From contig CAZLRW010000005.1 of the NCBI GenBank assembly GCA_964561925.1, positions 17,168 to 81,167 on the forward strand: 64,000 nt of DNA. Direction: 5' to 3'. The translations under genes and the position numbers were made by a program. Of this stretch, positions 7,918-15,690 are shown one piece after another (position 1 is the first letter of the stretch; every line of letters begins with the position of its first letter). The notes under the pieces are model-generated. The model was not told the DNA's origin. It made no database searches and was given only the letters and a program-made list of their open reading frames with translations. The DNA is from SZUA-430 sp964561925 (GTDB taxonomy: Bacteria; Pseudomonadota; Alphaproteobacteria; Micropepsales; Micropepsaceae).

Positions 7918-9270
7918 ATGGTTACAAAGCTCCCCTTGGTTGTTCGAACGGCCTATGCCGATCTTCTCGATCGGGCGCAGGCGGCGGCCTTCGATCGCGA
8001 CTTTGCGGATGGGAACTTCGTCAGCAAGCAGGTCAAGGGGCGTCGATACTGGTATTTCGAAACCAACGTCGATGGCGCCTTCCAACAAAAATACGTCGGG
8101 GCCGAAACGCCGGAACTGCTTGCGCGTATTCGCACGCACAAACAGGGCCGCATCGACGAAAAAGACCGCGCGCGCGTCGTTTCCGTCCTCCTCAGGTCCC
8201 ATTCGCTGCCGCGGCCGGATATCGAGATCGGCCGCGTCGTTTCCGCGCTCGCGGCGTCGGGGGTATTCCGGCTCAACGCCGTGTTGGTCGGCACCGTCGC
8301 TTTTCAATGTTATCCGGCCATGCTCGGCGTGCGCCTGCCGGGTGCGTTGATTCAAACCGGCGACGTCGACATTGCACAGGCGCGCCGGCTTTCCATCGCG
8401 GTCGGCGATCGAACGCCGCCGATGGTCGACGTGCTGCGCACGGTCGATCCGTCGTTTCGGCCCGTTCCCCACCTGAAGGCGAACAAGGTTGCGGCGTATG
8501 CCGCGGCCGGCGGTCTGCGTGTCGATTTCCTGACGCCGAACGACGGCCCGGATACGGACGACCCAGAAGCGCTGCCCGCGCTTCAGACGGATGCGCATCC
8601 AATCCGCTTCTTGGGCTTTCTGATCGACGATCCCGTTCCCGCCGTCTTGCTGCATGAAACGGGGGTTCCGGTGTTGGTTCCCGCGCCGGAGCGCTACGCG
8701 CTGCACAAGCTCATCGTCGCGCGGCGGCGTCATGCCTCAAGCGGCAAGCGGGATAAGGACGTCGCGCAGGCCGAGGCACTGCTCCATGTCCTGATCGACC
8801 ATTCGCCGGGCGCGTTGAAACGCGCGTGGGACGATTGCTGGTCGCGGGGCAAACGCTGGCGTCAACTCCTGGGCGAAGGCCTCGGCATGATCAAGGCGGA
8901 CATCCGTGACCGAGCACTCGCAGCCGTCGGCGCCTCGCGCGCGGTCGTGCCAGGCCTTCGATTGACGTTCTCTCCCGGCGGCGAGCGGTTCGACGCCAAC
9001 ACGCTCTCCGTGCGAATTCCCGGTGAAGCGGCGGGTCAGGCGGTAAACTGTGCGATCGCCCGTGCGGCGATCGACGATCATTTCAAGCCGGAAGCCGTCG
9101 ATGACGCCGGCCGCGTTCGGATCGTTCGCGAAAACCGTGCGTTGATCGAGGGCATGCTCGAGCTCAAGTACGAAACCTCGCCCGTCGAAACGCCCGGCGC
9201 CGTGTTTCTCACAACAAGCGATGTCGAATCTCTGATGCGAAAACGACGCCGCACCCCGCGTACGCGGTAG
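7918..9270 (+). CDS. Nucleotidyltransferase-fold protein (GSU2403/NTP_transf_8 type) fused to DUF1488
   Basis: A 450-residue protein. The central part (about 105-300) looks like the GSU2403-type nucleotidyltransferase fold: helix-strand motif VLVGTVAFQCYPAML (122-136), T-G-D149-V-D151 as the metal-binding DxD pair, and a third acidic residue D203 in RVDFLTP. A K/D-rich helix KRDKDVAQAEAL follows. The active site therefore appears intact. Residues 345-438 resemble DUF1488, normally a free-standing protein of about 85 residues. Residues 1-100 form an extra N-terminal region with RRYWYFETN. The ATG abuts palindrome 2 and has no visible ribosome-binding site. A toxin, tRNA-modifying or regulatory nucleotidyltransferase role is possible but unproven; no partner antitoxin gene is adjacent. 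Confidence 0.8.
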   Translation: MVTKLPLVVRTAYADLLDRAQAAAFDRDFADGNFVSKQVKGRRYWYFETNVDGAFQQKYVGAETPELLARIRTHKQGRIDEKDRARVVSVLLRSHSLPRPDIEIGRVVSALAASGVFRLNAVLVGTVAFQCYPAMLGVRLPGALIQTGDVDIAQARRLSIAVGDRTPPMVDVLRTVDPSFRPVPHLKANKVAAYAAAGGLRVDFLTPNDGPDTDDPEALPALQTDAHPIRFLGFLIDDPVPAVLLHETGVPVLVPAPERYALHKLIVARRRHASSGKRDKDVAQAEALLHVLIDHSPGALKRAWDDCWSRGKRWRQLLGEGLGMIKADIRDRALAAVGASRAVVPGLRLTFSPGGERFDANTLSVRIPGEAAGQAVNCAIARAAIDDHFKPEAVDDAGRVRIVRENRALIEGMLELKYETSPVETPGAVFLTTSDVESLMRKRRRTPRTR

Positions 9271-9311
9271 GCCGCGCCCGGAAAGGGGCAGCACCGCCCC
9301 CGCCAACTCAA

Positions 9312-9371
9312 ACACGAACCCAGACACCAACCCAGACACCAACCCAGACACGAACCCAGACACCGACCCCT
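9312..9371. repeat. 12-bp tandem repeat, five units
   Basis: Five consecutive 12-bp units of the form ACAC(C/G)AACCCAG begin at 9312, 9324, 9336, 9348 and 9360; the last has diverged at its end. It lies between the stop of the nucleotidyltransferase gene and the flagellar terminator. The unit is loosely like the AAGACCAAACGC unit on the other side of that gene, so both arrays may share an origin. Confidence 0.85.
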
Positions 9372-9400
9372 GTCCGGCTTGTCCGCCTTCAGCACGCGAA

Positions 9401-9426
9401 AAAGGCCGGGAGCGCTCCCGGCCTTT
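9401..9426 (-). terminator. Rho-independent terminator of flgFGAH
   Basis: A perfect 26-bp palindrome, 13 bp per arm (AAAGGCCGGGAGC and its complement), 30 bp beyond the flgH stop. On the minus strand it is followed by a run of T from the A tract at 9399-9403. Confidence 0.85.
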
Positions 9427-9456
9427 CCGCGTCTGTTCGCCGGTGGTGATCGGCGC

Positions 9457-10203
9457 TCAGAACGGAAACAGTATGTCGATGACCTGCTGGCCATAGCGCG
9501 GCTGTTGCACGTCGGTCAGTTGCCCGCGCCCGCCGTAGGAGATGCGCGCCTCGGCCATCTGCGTGTGCTTGACCTCGTTCGCCGCACTGATGTCCTCGGG
9601 CCGCACGATGCCGCTGACCGAAAGATCGCGCAGCTCGAAGTTCACGCGCACTTCCTGGTGCCCTTCGAGCACCATGTTGCCGTTGGGCAGAATCTGCGTG
9701 ACCACGGCGGCGAGCGTCAGCTCCACCTTCTCCTTCCGGTTCACGGAGCCTTGCCCCTCGGTCGAGGAATCGCTGCCGAGATTGATGGCGGCCTTCGGGT
9801 CATAGCCGTTCGGCAGGAACTGCCCCGCCGCCGCACCTTCCAGGCCCAGCAGGTTCGTCAGATCCGCGCTCTCTTCCGACTTGCGGGTGCGCGAGGTCTG
9901 GTTCGAAACCTCGGCCTTGTCCGAGATGTCGATCAGGACGGTGACGATGTCGCCGACCTTCGTCGCCCGCTGGTCCTTGAAGAACGAGCGCGCGCCCGCG
10001 GCCCACAGAGAGTTCGCCTGATAATGCGCAACTTCCTGCCGCGGCATCGGCATGGTGATCTGGCGGTCGCCGTTGCGGTCGCGCGGATCGATGATCGGCG
10101 TCATCGTGGGCGCTTGACCCACGCTGTTCAGACGGTCGATCGTGGTGCAGGCCGACAGCAAGAGGGCGGCGGTCGCGACGGCGATCGGAGCATATCGGTT
10201 CAT
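9457..10203 (-). CDS. flgH: Flagellar L-ring lipoprotein
   Basis: FlgH forms the outer-membrane L ring through which the flagellar rod passes. The 248-residue product begins with a lipoprotein signal (MNRYAPIAVATAALLLSAC); Cys19 in the L-S-A-C lipobox would be lipidated. Typical FlgH blocks follow: ANSLWAAGARSFFKDQRATK, VGDIVTVLIDISDKAEVSN and, at the end, GVVRPED-like IVRPEDISAANEV with VKHTQMAEARISYGGRG. It is last in the minus-strand operon flgF-flgG-flgA-flgH, the usual alphaproteobacterial order, and is followed by a strong terminator. Confidence 0.96.
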   Translation of the reverse strand: MNRYAPIAVATAALLLSACTTIDRLNSVGQAPTMTPIIDPRDRNGDRQITMPMPRQEVAHYQANSLWAAGARSFFKDQRATKVGDIVTVLIDISDKAEVSNQTSRTRKSEESADLTNLLGLEGAAAGQFLPNGYDPKAAINLGSDSSTEGQGSVNRKEKVELTLAAVVTQILPNGNMVLEGHQEVRVNFELRDLSVSGIVRPEDISAANEVKHTQMAEARISYGGRGQLTDVQQPRYGQQVIDILFPF

Positions 10204-10224
10204 GAGTTTGGGTTCCTTCGTGTG

Positions 10225-10941
10225 TCAGCGTGCGGCGAGCGCGGCGTCGGGTGCGGTGACTTCGACCAGCCCGGCACCCACGACCCGGGCCTCGATCGTC
10301 CGGCGCGAGCGCGTGTTCAGCACCTGCACCGTGTCGCCCTTGCCGGCGTCGGTTTGAACTTGTCCCTGCGCCGTAAGCTCGATCCCGCCCGCGGCAAAGC
10401 GCACGGTCACAAGCTCGTTCTTCTTCACGACGACGGGCTTGCGCAAATCGAACGCGAACAGCGGCGTCTGCGCGCGCAGCGGGCGTCGCGCCGCCTGGCC
10501 CGCGACCGTGGCGGCAGAGGTCAAAAGCGTTGAACTCGTCCGCGCGGCCGGCACCTCCATCGTCGTCAGGTCGCCCTCGGTGACGGTCTCGCCGGCGGCG
10601 ACATCGCGCGACAGAACGGGCACCGCGATTACCGCTTCGGCGCGCCCGCCGATGCGCGCGTACTCGCGGCCTGAGGCGCCGGTGAAGCCCAGCGTCGCCG
10701 CAAAGCTCGAACGCCCCGCATCGAACGTCAGAGCCGCGATGTCGTAGCGCCCCTGCGCCGCATCGGGCAGGACAAGCTGAAAGAGCGGGTCCGCCAGCGC
10801 GACGCGGTAGCGCCCGGCCGACGGAAGTTTTTCGGCCATCGTCGCGGCGATGCGCTGCGCGATCTCCTCGGCGGTGACGGGCGCGGCGTTCGCCGGCACG
10901 CACGACGCGAAGACCAGAATGGCGGCAAGAAGTCGACGCAT
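10225..10941 (-). CDS. flgA: Flagellar P-ring assembly chaperone
   Basis: FlgA is a periplasmic chaperone needed for assembly of the P ring (FlgI). The 238-residue product has a cleavable signal peptide (about residues 1-19, ending in NAA-P) and a C-terminal SAF domain. The domain is marked by VLSRDVAAGETVTEGDLTTM, then RPLRAQTPLFAFDLRKPVVV and VRFAAGGIELTAQGQVQTDA, ending VQVLNTRSRRTIEARVVG, which is the FlgA signature. It lies between flgG and flgH in one operon. Confidence 0.93.
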   Translation of the reverse strand: MRRLLAAILVFASCVPANAAPVTAEEIAQRIAATMAEKLPSAGRYRVALADPLFQLVLPDAAQGRYDIAALTFDAGRSSFAATLGFTGASGREYARIGGRAEAVIAVPVLSRDVAAGETVTEGDLTTMEVPAARTSSTLLTSAATVAGQAARRPLRAQTPLFAFDLRKPVVVKKNELVTVRFAAGGIELTAQGQVQTDAGKGDTVQVLNTRSRRTIEARVVGAGLVEVTAPDAALAAR

Positions 10942-10954
10942 GTTCTATGCTCCT

Positions 10955-11746
10955 TTAGGACCGCGACAGACGCGCCGTCATCGACAGCATTTCGTCCGAC
11001 GTCGAGATGACCTTGGAATTCATCTCGTACGCGCGCTGCGCCGTGATCAGCGCCGTGATCTCGGCGACCGCGTTCACGTTCGAAATTTCGAGGAACCCTT
11101 GCGTCAGCCGGCCATAGCCGGTCGATCCGGGCGCGCCCGTCTGCGGCGAACCCGACGCGGCGGTCTCCAAATAAAGGTTCGAGCCCTGCGCCTCGAGGCC
11201 GGCTTCGTTCGGGAACGTCGCAAGATCGAACTGCCCGACCAGCGTGTCTGTCGTTTGTCCGGCAAGGCGCACATAGACTTGGCCTTGCGCGTTGACCGTT
11301 GTGCTCGTCGCCCCGTTCGGGATCGTGATGCCGGGCTCGACCGCATAGCCGTCCTGCGTGACGATCTGCCCTTCGCCGTTGAGGCCGAACGACCCCGCAC
11401 GGGTATAGGCCGTCTCGCCGGTCGGCATACGGACGCGGAAGAACCCTCGGCCTTCGATCGCCAGATCGTAGCTGTTTTCGGTCGTGATCATGTCGCCTTG
11501 CGTCATGATGCGATAGACCGAGCCGGTCTTGACGCCGGTACCGACCTGGATGCCGGACGGGATCACGGTCCCCTGATCCGACGAGGTCGCGCCCATCCGC
11601 TCCACGTTCTGGTAGAGCAGATCCTGGAAATCCGCACGCTGGCGCTTGAACGCCGTCGTGTTCATGTTCGCGATGTTGTTCGAGATGACCTCGACGTTCA
11701 GCTGTTGGGCCAACATGCCCGTCGACGCGATGCTGAGCGATCTCAT
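10955..11746 (-). CDS. flgG: Flagellar distal rod protein
   Basis: FlgG builds the distal rod that spans the periplasm through the L and P rings. The 263-residue product has the family length. Its N-terminal rod helix includes SIASTGMLAQQLNVEVISNN with NMNTTAFKRQRADFQDLLYQ following. The core has YDLAIEGRGFFRVRMPTGE and YTRAGSFGLNGEGQIVT, and the C-terminal coiled segment includes EISNVNAVAEITALITAQR and YEMNSKVISTSDEMLSM. All are classic FlgG motifs. It is 14 bp downstream of flgF. Confidence 0.97.
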   Translation of the reverse strand: MRSLSIASTGMLAQQLNVEVISNNIANMNTTAFKRQRADFQDLLYQNVERMGATSSDQGTVIPSGIQVGTGVKTGSVYRIMTQGDMITTENSYDLAIEGRGFFRVRMPTGETAYTRAGSFGLNGEGQIVTQDGYAVEPGITIPNGATSTTVNAQGQVYVRLAGQTTDTLVGQFDLATFPNEAGLEAQGSNLYLETAASGSPQTGAPGSTGYGRLTQGFLEISNVNAVAEITALITAQRAYEMNSKVISTSDEMLSMTARLSRS

Positions 11747-11760
11747 GGCGGTTTACTCCT

Positions 11761-12501
11761 CTAGACCTTGACCTCGCCCAGGCGCTGGACCGCGCGGCGG
11801 ATCATGTCGTCTGTTGCATTCAAAGTTTCGGTGGAGTGCTGATAGGTCCTCAGCACCTCGATCATCTGGGTCATCTCGACCACCGGCTCGACGTTCGACC
11901 GCTCGACCATCCCTTGCAGGATGCGCGTGTTCGTGGCCGGCTCCGGCGGCACGTCGGCCGAGTACAAATTCTTGCCTTCCTTGTGCAGCGCGCCGGTCGG
12001 CAGCGCCACGACGCGGAACCGGCCGATGACGCCGGCGCTCGTCGAGACCGTGCCGTCTTGCGCGATCTTGATCTCGCCGGACCCCGGCGGCACCGTGATC
12101 GCCCCGCCCTCCGACACGATCGGATCGCCGTTCGAGGTCACGATCTGGCCCTGCGCGTCGAGTTTCATGTGTCCGTCGCGCGTGTACCGTTCGCCCTGCG
12201 CCGTACGCACGACGAGAAAGCCGCCGCCCTCGACCGCGACGTCGAGCGCCGATCCGGTCTGCAACAACGGCCCTGAGGTCATGTCGCGCATGACGCCCCA
12301 ATCGCGCACGAACGAAATCTCGCGCATCGAGCCGCTGTCGGCGTCGACGGCGGCGAGAAGCTCTTCGAACATCGGGGCTTCGCGCTTGAAGCCGGTCGTC
12401 GACACGTTCGCGAGATTGTTCGCGATGATGTCCATATTTCGGCGCAGCGCGATCTGCGCCGACAAGCCGACGAGCAATGCATTTTCCATGGCGGTCACCA
12501 C
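11761..12501 (-). CDS. flgF: Flagellar proximal rod protein
   Basis: FlgF is a proximal rod subunit. The 246-residue product shares the rod/hook architecture with FlgG: an N-terminal helix with NMDIIANNLANVSTTGFKRE, a beta core with DVAVEGGGFLVVRTAQGERY, and a C-terminal helix with MVERSNVEPVVEMTQMIEVL. These ends assemble into the rod. It is first in the operon; its start is about 45 bp from a sigma-54-type promoter match on the same strand. An in-frame extension to 12520 is possible but starts before any clear ribosome-binding site. Confidence 0.95.
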   Translation of the reverse strand: MVTAMENALLVGLSAQIALRRNMDIIANNLANVSTTGFKREAPMFEELLAAVDADSGSMREISFVRDWGVMRDMTSGPLLQTGSALDVAVEGGGFLVVRTAQGERYTRDGHMKLDAQGQIVTSNGDPIVSEGGAITVPPGSGEIKIAQDGTVSTSAGVIGRFRVVALPTGALHKEGKNLYSADVPPEPATNTRILQGMVERSNVEPVVEMTQMIEVLRTYQHSTETLNATDDMIRRAVQRLGEVKV

Positions 12502-12543
12502 TCCGCGGACGGCCGAATTTGCGGCTGCCCAGTCGCAAGGCGT

Positions 12544-12560
12544 AAGCAGCGCGCGTGCCA
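12544..12560 (-). promoter_or_regulatory. Sigma-54-type -24/-12 promoter for flgFGAH
   Basis: Read on the minus strand this is TGGCACGCGCGCTGCTT. It has the GG-N10-GC core spacing that defines RpoN promoters (GG at 12559-12558, GC at 12547-12546) and a perfect TGGCACG in the -24 block. Transcription would start near 12535, leaving about 35 nt before flgF. Rod and ring genes in alphaproteobacteria such as Caulobacter are often RpoN-dependent, so the position makes sense. Confidence 0.6.
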
Positions 12561-12729
12561 GAGGCGAAACGCGCGGAAACGCGCTGTTTTCCTTCGTAAT
12601 CTCTCGTTAAGCGGCGCGATATGCCCGGCATTTTTTGCCGAAGGGCCAACCGAAATTTAACCAGGATGCCTGCATTTTTAGCGAAACCGATAACGGCAAG
12701 TCCGTCCGTGCACGGACAAGTGGTGGGTG

Positions 12730-13359
12730 ATGGCAAGCGACAAAGACGCGGACAAGGACAAGGCGGCCGCGGCCGACGACAAGGCGAAACCGGAAGCGAA
12801 GGAAGGCGAGGCGCCGGCCGAAGGCGAAGCGAAGCCGAAAGGCCGCTTCGCGTTCCTGAAGCTGAACTTGAACCTCTCGCGCAAGACGCTGATGTTCGTC
12901 GTCGCGCCCGCCGTTCTGGTGCTGACGTTGGGCATCGGCGCGTATTTCTTCCTGTTCTCGGGCGGCGAGGAGCATGCGGCCGAAGGCGCGCACGGCGAAT
13001 CCGGCCATGCCGAGGGCGGCCATGGCGAAGGCGCGCACGGCGAGGAAGTGGCGCACCCCGTGTTCTACGACGTGCCCGACATTCTCGTGAACGTGGCGTC
13101 GTCGGGCGACAAGCCTGCATTCCTCAAGCTCGCCGTGTCGCTCGAACTCGAGAACGAAGAGGCGAAAGCCGCCGTCGAGCCCGTGCTGCCGCGCATCGTC
13201 GACCAGCTTCAAACCTATCTGCGCGAACTGCGGGTCGAAGATCTGAGCGGCTCGGCGTCCGTCTTCCGTCTGAAGGAAGAAATGCTCCGCCGCGCCAACC
13301 TCGCGGTCGAACCGGTGAAGGTCAAAGACGTCCTGTTCCGCGAAATGCTGATTCAGTAA
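12730..13359 (+). CDS. fliL: Flagellar basal-body-associated protein FliL
   Basis: FliL is a single-span inner-membrane protein that surrounds and supports the stator units. The 209-residue product has a charged Lys/Asp/Glu/Ala-rich cytoplasmic tail (1-50), one membrane helix (about 54-77) and a periplasmic linker unusually rich in His, Gly and Glu (about 79-108). The FliL periplasmic domain follows, with VFYDVPDILVNVASSGDKPA and FLKLAVSLELENEEA. A GTG lies immediately before the chosen ATG and could also be used. It is first in the plus-strand run fliL-fliM-DUF6468-motE, divergent from flgF. Confidence 0.92.
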   Translation: MASDKDADKDKAAAADDKAKPEAKEGEAPAEGEAKPKGRFAFLKLNLNLSRKTLMFVVAPAVLVLTLGIGAYFFLFSGGEEHAAEGAHGESGHAEGGHGEGAHGEEVAHPVFYDVPDILVNVASSGDKPAFLKLAVSLELENEEAKAAVEPVLPRIVDQLQTYLRELRVEDLSGSASVFRLKEEMLRRANLAVEPVKVKDVLFREMLIQ

Positions 13360-13371
13360 GGAAACACCCGA

Positions 13372-14514
13372 GTGACCGGCGGCGACGAAATCGACATGGA
13401 AGAAGCCGGCGGCACGCCTGAGCCGCCGAAGGATGCCCCCGCGGCTGAGGCCGGTGCGCCGGCCGCCGCCGGCGATGCCGCTGCCGGCGAATGGGAGTCG
13501 ATGCTCGCCGAGGAGAAGAACCCCGAAGAGGGCGCCTCGGCCGAGCGCGTGCTGAACCAGGACGAGATCGACAACCTTCTGGGTTTCGACGGCACCGCCG
13601 CCGGCATAACCGAGCGCACCGGCATCCAAGCGATCGTGAACTCGGCGCTCGTGAGCTACGAGCGTCTGCCGCTGCTCGAAATCGTCTTCGACCGCCTCGT
13701 GCGCATGATGACGACGAGCCTGCGCAACTTCACGTCAGACAACGTCGAAGTCAGCCTCGACAACATCTCTTCCGTCCGCTTCGGCGACTACCTGAACTCG
13801 ATCCCGCTGCCCGCGATCCTCGCCGTGTTCCGCGCCGAGGAACTCGACAACTACGGCCTCCTGACGGTCGACTCGAACTTGATCTACTCGATCGTCGACG
13901 TCTTGCTCGGCGGCCGGCGCGGCACCGCCGCGATGCGCGTCGAGGGCAGGCCCTACACCACGATCGAACGCACGCTCGTTCAGCGCATGCTCGAAGTCGT
14001 GCTTCAAGATCTCAAAGTGGCCTTCGAGCCGGTGGCTCAAGTGCGCTTCGGCCTCGACCGCATCGAGATCAATCCGCGCTTCGCCGCGATCGCGCGTCCG
14101 GCCAATGCCGCCGTGCTCGTGAAGCTGCGCATCGACATGGAAGACCGCGGCGGCCGCATCGAACTTCTGCTGCCCTACGCGACGCTGGAACCGATCCGCG
14201 AGCTGCTGCTCCAGATGTTCATGGGCGAGAAGTTCGGACGCGACTCGATCTGGGAAGGTCACCTTGCGACCGAACTCTGGCGCACGAACGTCGAGATCGA
14301 AGCGGTCTTGGACGAACTGCCGATGTCGTTGAACAGCGTGATGAAATTCGAAGTCGGCCAGACCCTGATGCTGAACGTCGGCCCCGAGGCGCGCATCGAA
14401 ATGCGCTGCGGCGGTGTCGCGCTTCTGGGCGGCCGCATGGGCCGCGTCGGCCATCAAGTCGCCGTCCGTGTCGAAAACACGATCCGCAACCGCAGAACGC
14501 AGGCTGAGGTCTAA
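13372..14514 (+). CDS. fliM: Flagellar motor switch protein FliM
   Basis: FliM sits in the C ring and receives phospho-CheY to switch rotation. The 380-residue product has the CheY-binding peptide LNQDEIDNLL at residues 61-70, a middle CheC-like domain (about 95-290) with LISYERLPMLE-like LVSYERLPLLEIVFDRL, and a C-terminal FliN-like SpoA domain (about 300-375). The CheY-binding peptide normally lies at the very N terminus; here it is preceded by about 60 acidic, Ala/Pro/Gly-rich residues. The GTG at 13372 has AAGGA upstream, which supports this long form. An internal ATG at 13501 (residue 44) would shorten the extension. Confidence 0.95.
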   Translation: MTGGDEIDMEEAGGTPEPPKDAPAAEAGAPAAAGDAAAGEWESMLAEEKNPEEGASAERVLNQDEIDNLLGFDGTAAGITERTGIQAIVNSALVSYERLPLLEIVFDRLVRMMTTSLRNFTSDNVEVSLDNISSVRFGDYLNSIPLPAILAVFRAEELDNYGLLTVDSNLIYSIVDVLLGGRRGTAAMRVEGRPYTTIERTLVQRMLEVVLQDLKVAFEPVAQVRFGLDRIEINPRFAAIARPANAAVLVKLRIDMEDRGGRIELLLPYATLEPIRELLLQMFMGEKFGRDSIWEGHLATELWRTNVEIEAVLDELPMSLNSVMKFEVGQTLMLNVGPEARIEMRCGGVALLGGRMGRVGHQVAVRVENTIRNRRTQAEV

Positions 14515-14517
14515 ACC

Positions 14518-14901
14518 ATGGAAACGGGATTGATCATCGACGTCGTCGTGATCGCATTGCTCGCAGCGACGATCTTCTACGCGCTGCGCTTGGAGCGCCG
14601 CCTCGCGAATGTGCGCGACGCGCAGAGCGCCTTTGCCGACGTGATCCGCGAGCTGAACGGCGCCGCCCACCGCGCGGAAGCGGGTATCCAGGGGTTGAAG
14701 GCCGCGGCGACGTCTTCGGGTCAAACGCTCGACGACAAGATCAAGCGCGCCCGTGCACTCGCCGACGAACTCGGACTGCTGCTCCAGTCGGGTGATCGCC
14801 TGGGACAGAGGATCGAAGCCTCGCGCCCGCAAGCCGCGGCAACGCGCTTGCAGCCGCGGCCCGGTGCCGAGGCGCTGCGTGCCCTCGGCGGCCTGCGCTA
14901 A
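14518..14901 (+). CDS. DUF6468 protein, flagellar-operon membrane protein
   Basis: A 127-residue protein with one N-terminal membrane segment (about residues 5-22) followed by a basic, helical, probably coiled-coil region (25-105) and a short Ala/Arg/Pro-rich tail. I recognise the layout and the core (RLANVRDAQSAFADVIRELN) as DUF6468, which in alphaproteobacteria lies next to fliM. It starts 3 bp after the fliM stop and 12 bp before the motE-like gene, so it is almost certainly co-expressed with the motor genes. Its molecular role is unknown. Confidence 0.8.
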   Translation: METGLIIDVVVIALLAATIFYALRLERRLANVRDAQSAFADVIRELNGAAHRAEAGIQGLKAAATSSGQTLDDKIKRARALADELGLLLQSGDRLGQRIEASRPQAAATRLQPRPGAEALRALGGLR

Positions 14902-14913
14902 GGAGAAACGCTC

Positions 14914-15621
14914 ATGTCGTCGCGCGTTCGCTTGTTGCCGGTGTTGATCGGAACCGCCGCAGTGCTGCTGACGTTGCGGGTCGGGGCGCTTGCCTCGGCC
15001 GCAGCCCCCGAAGAGAAGCAAGAACCTTCCCCGGCGGCCGGCGCTGCGCACGAAGCACCCGCCGAAAAAGCGCCTGCCGAACAGCACGCATCGGCCGAAC
15101 CCGCGCCGGCGGACAAGGGCGACCCGGCCGCGTCCGCGCCACAAGTAACCCAGGCGCAGACGAAGGGCGAGGCGGAAGTGCTGCAAAACTTGAGCGAGCG
15201 CCGCGCGGCACTCGATGGGCGCGAGCGCGACCTGACGATGCGCGAACAGTTGATCGGCGTGACGGAGAAGCGGGTCGAAGAGCGGCTTGCGGAGCTCAAA
15301 AGCCTCGAAGAACGCCTGAACGTGCTGCTCACGAAGCGCGACGAGGCCGAAGAGGCGCAGATGACCGCGCTCGTCAAAACCTACGAGAACATGAAGCCGG
15401 CAGACGCTGCCCGCATCTTCAACAAACTCGACCGCCAAGTATTGCTGACCGTCGCGTCGCGTATGAAGCCGGCGAAGATCGGCGCGGTCATGGCGGCGAT
15501 GGACGCGGCGAAGGCGCAGGAACTGACCGTGATGCTGGCGCTGCGCTTGAACGTGGCCCGTCCGAAACCGGTCGAACAGCCGGTGTCCGCGCCCGCGACC
15601 GCAGAGGCCCCGCAGGGCTGA
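14914..15621 (+). CDS. MotE-like flagellar protein
   Basis: A 235-residue exported protein. It has an N-terminal hydrophobic signal (about 8-28), a low-complexity Ala/Pro/Glu linker (30-80), a coiled coil (about 85-155) with VLQNLSERRAALDGRERDLT, and a C-terminal MgtE_N/FliG-like helical domain (about 155-215). That domain includes TYENMKPADAARIFNKLDRQ then VASRMKPAKIGAVMAAMDAA. This arrangement matches MotE, described in Sinorhizobium as a periplasmic chaperone for the motility protein MotC. No MotC is seen, but a very large exported protein follows directly. Confidence 0.82.
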   Translation: MSSRVRLLPVLIGTAAVLLTLRVGALASAAAPEEKQEPSPAAGAAHEAPAEKAPAEQHASAEPAPADKGDPAASAPQVTQAQTKGEAEVLQNLSERRAALDGRERDLTMREQLIGVTEKRVEERLAELKSLEERLNVLLTKRDEAEEAQMTALVKTYENMKPADAARIFNKLDRQVLLTVASRMKPAKIGAVMAAMDAAKAQELTVMLALRLNVARPKPVEQPVSAPATAEAPQG

Positions 15622-15690
15622 TCCTTAACGCGGGTTTAACCGCGCGCCCGCTACCGTCGGGCCGCTCGGGAAATCCATCGGCCGGACCAC

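Noticed and set aside
1..9400. Integrated plasmid or prophage
   Set aside because: Accessory genes and repeats are present, but I see no integrase, replication, phage or conjugation gene, so no element boundary can be defined.
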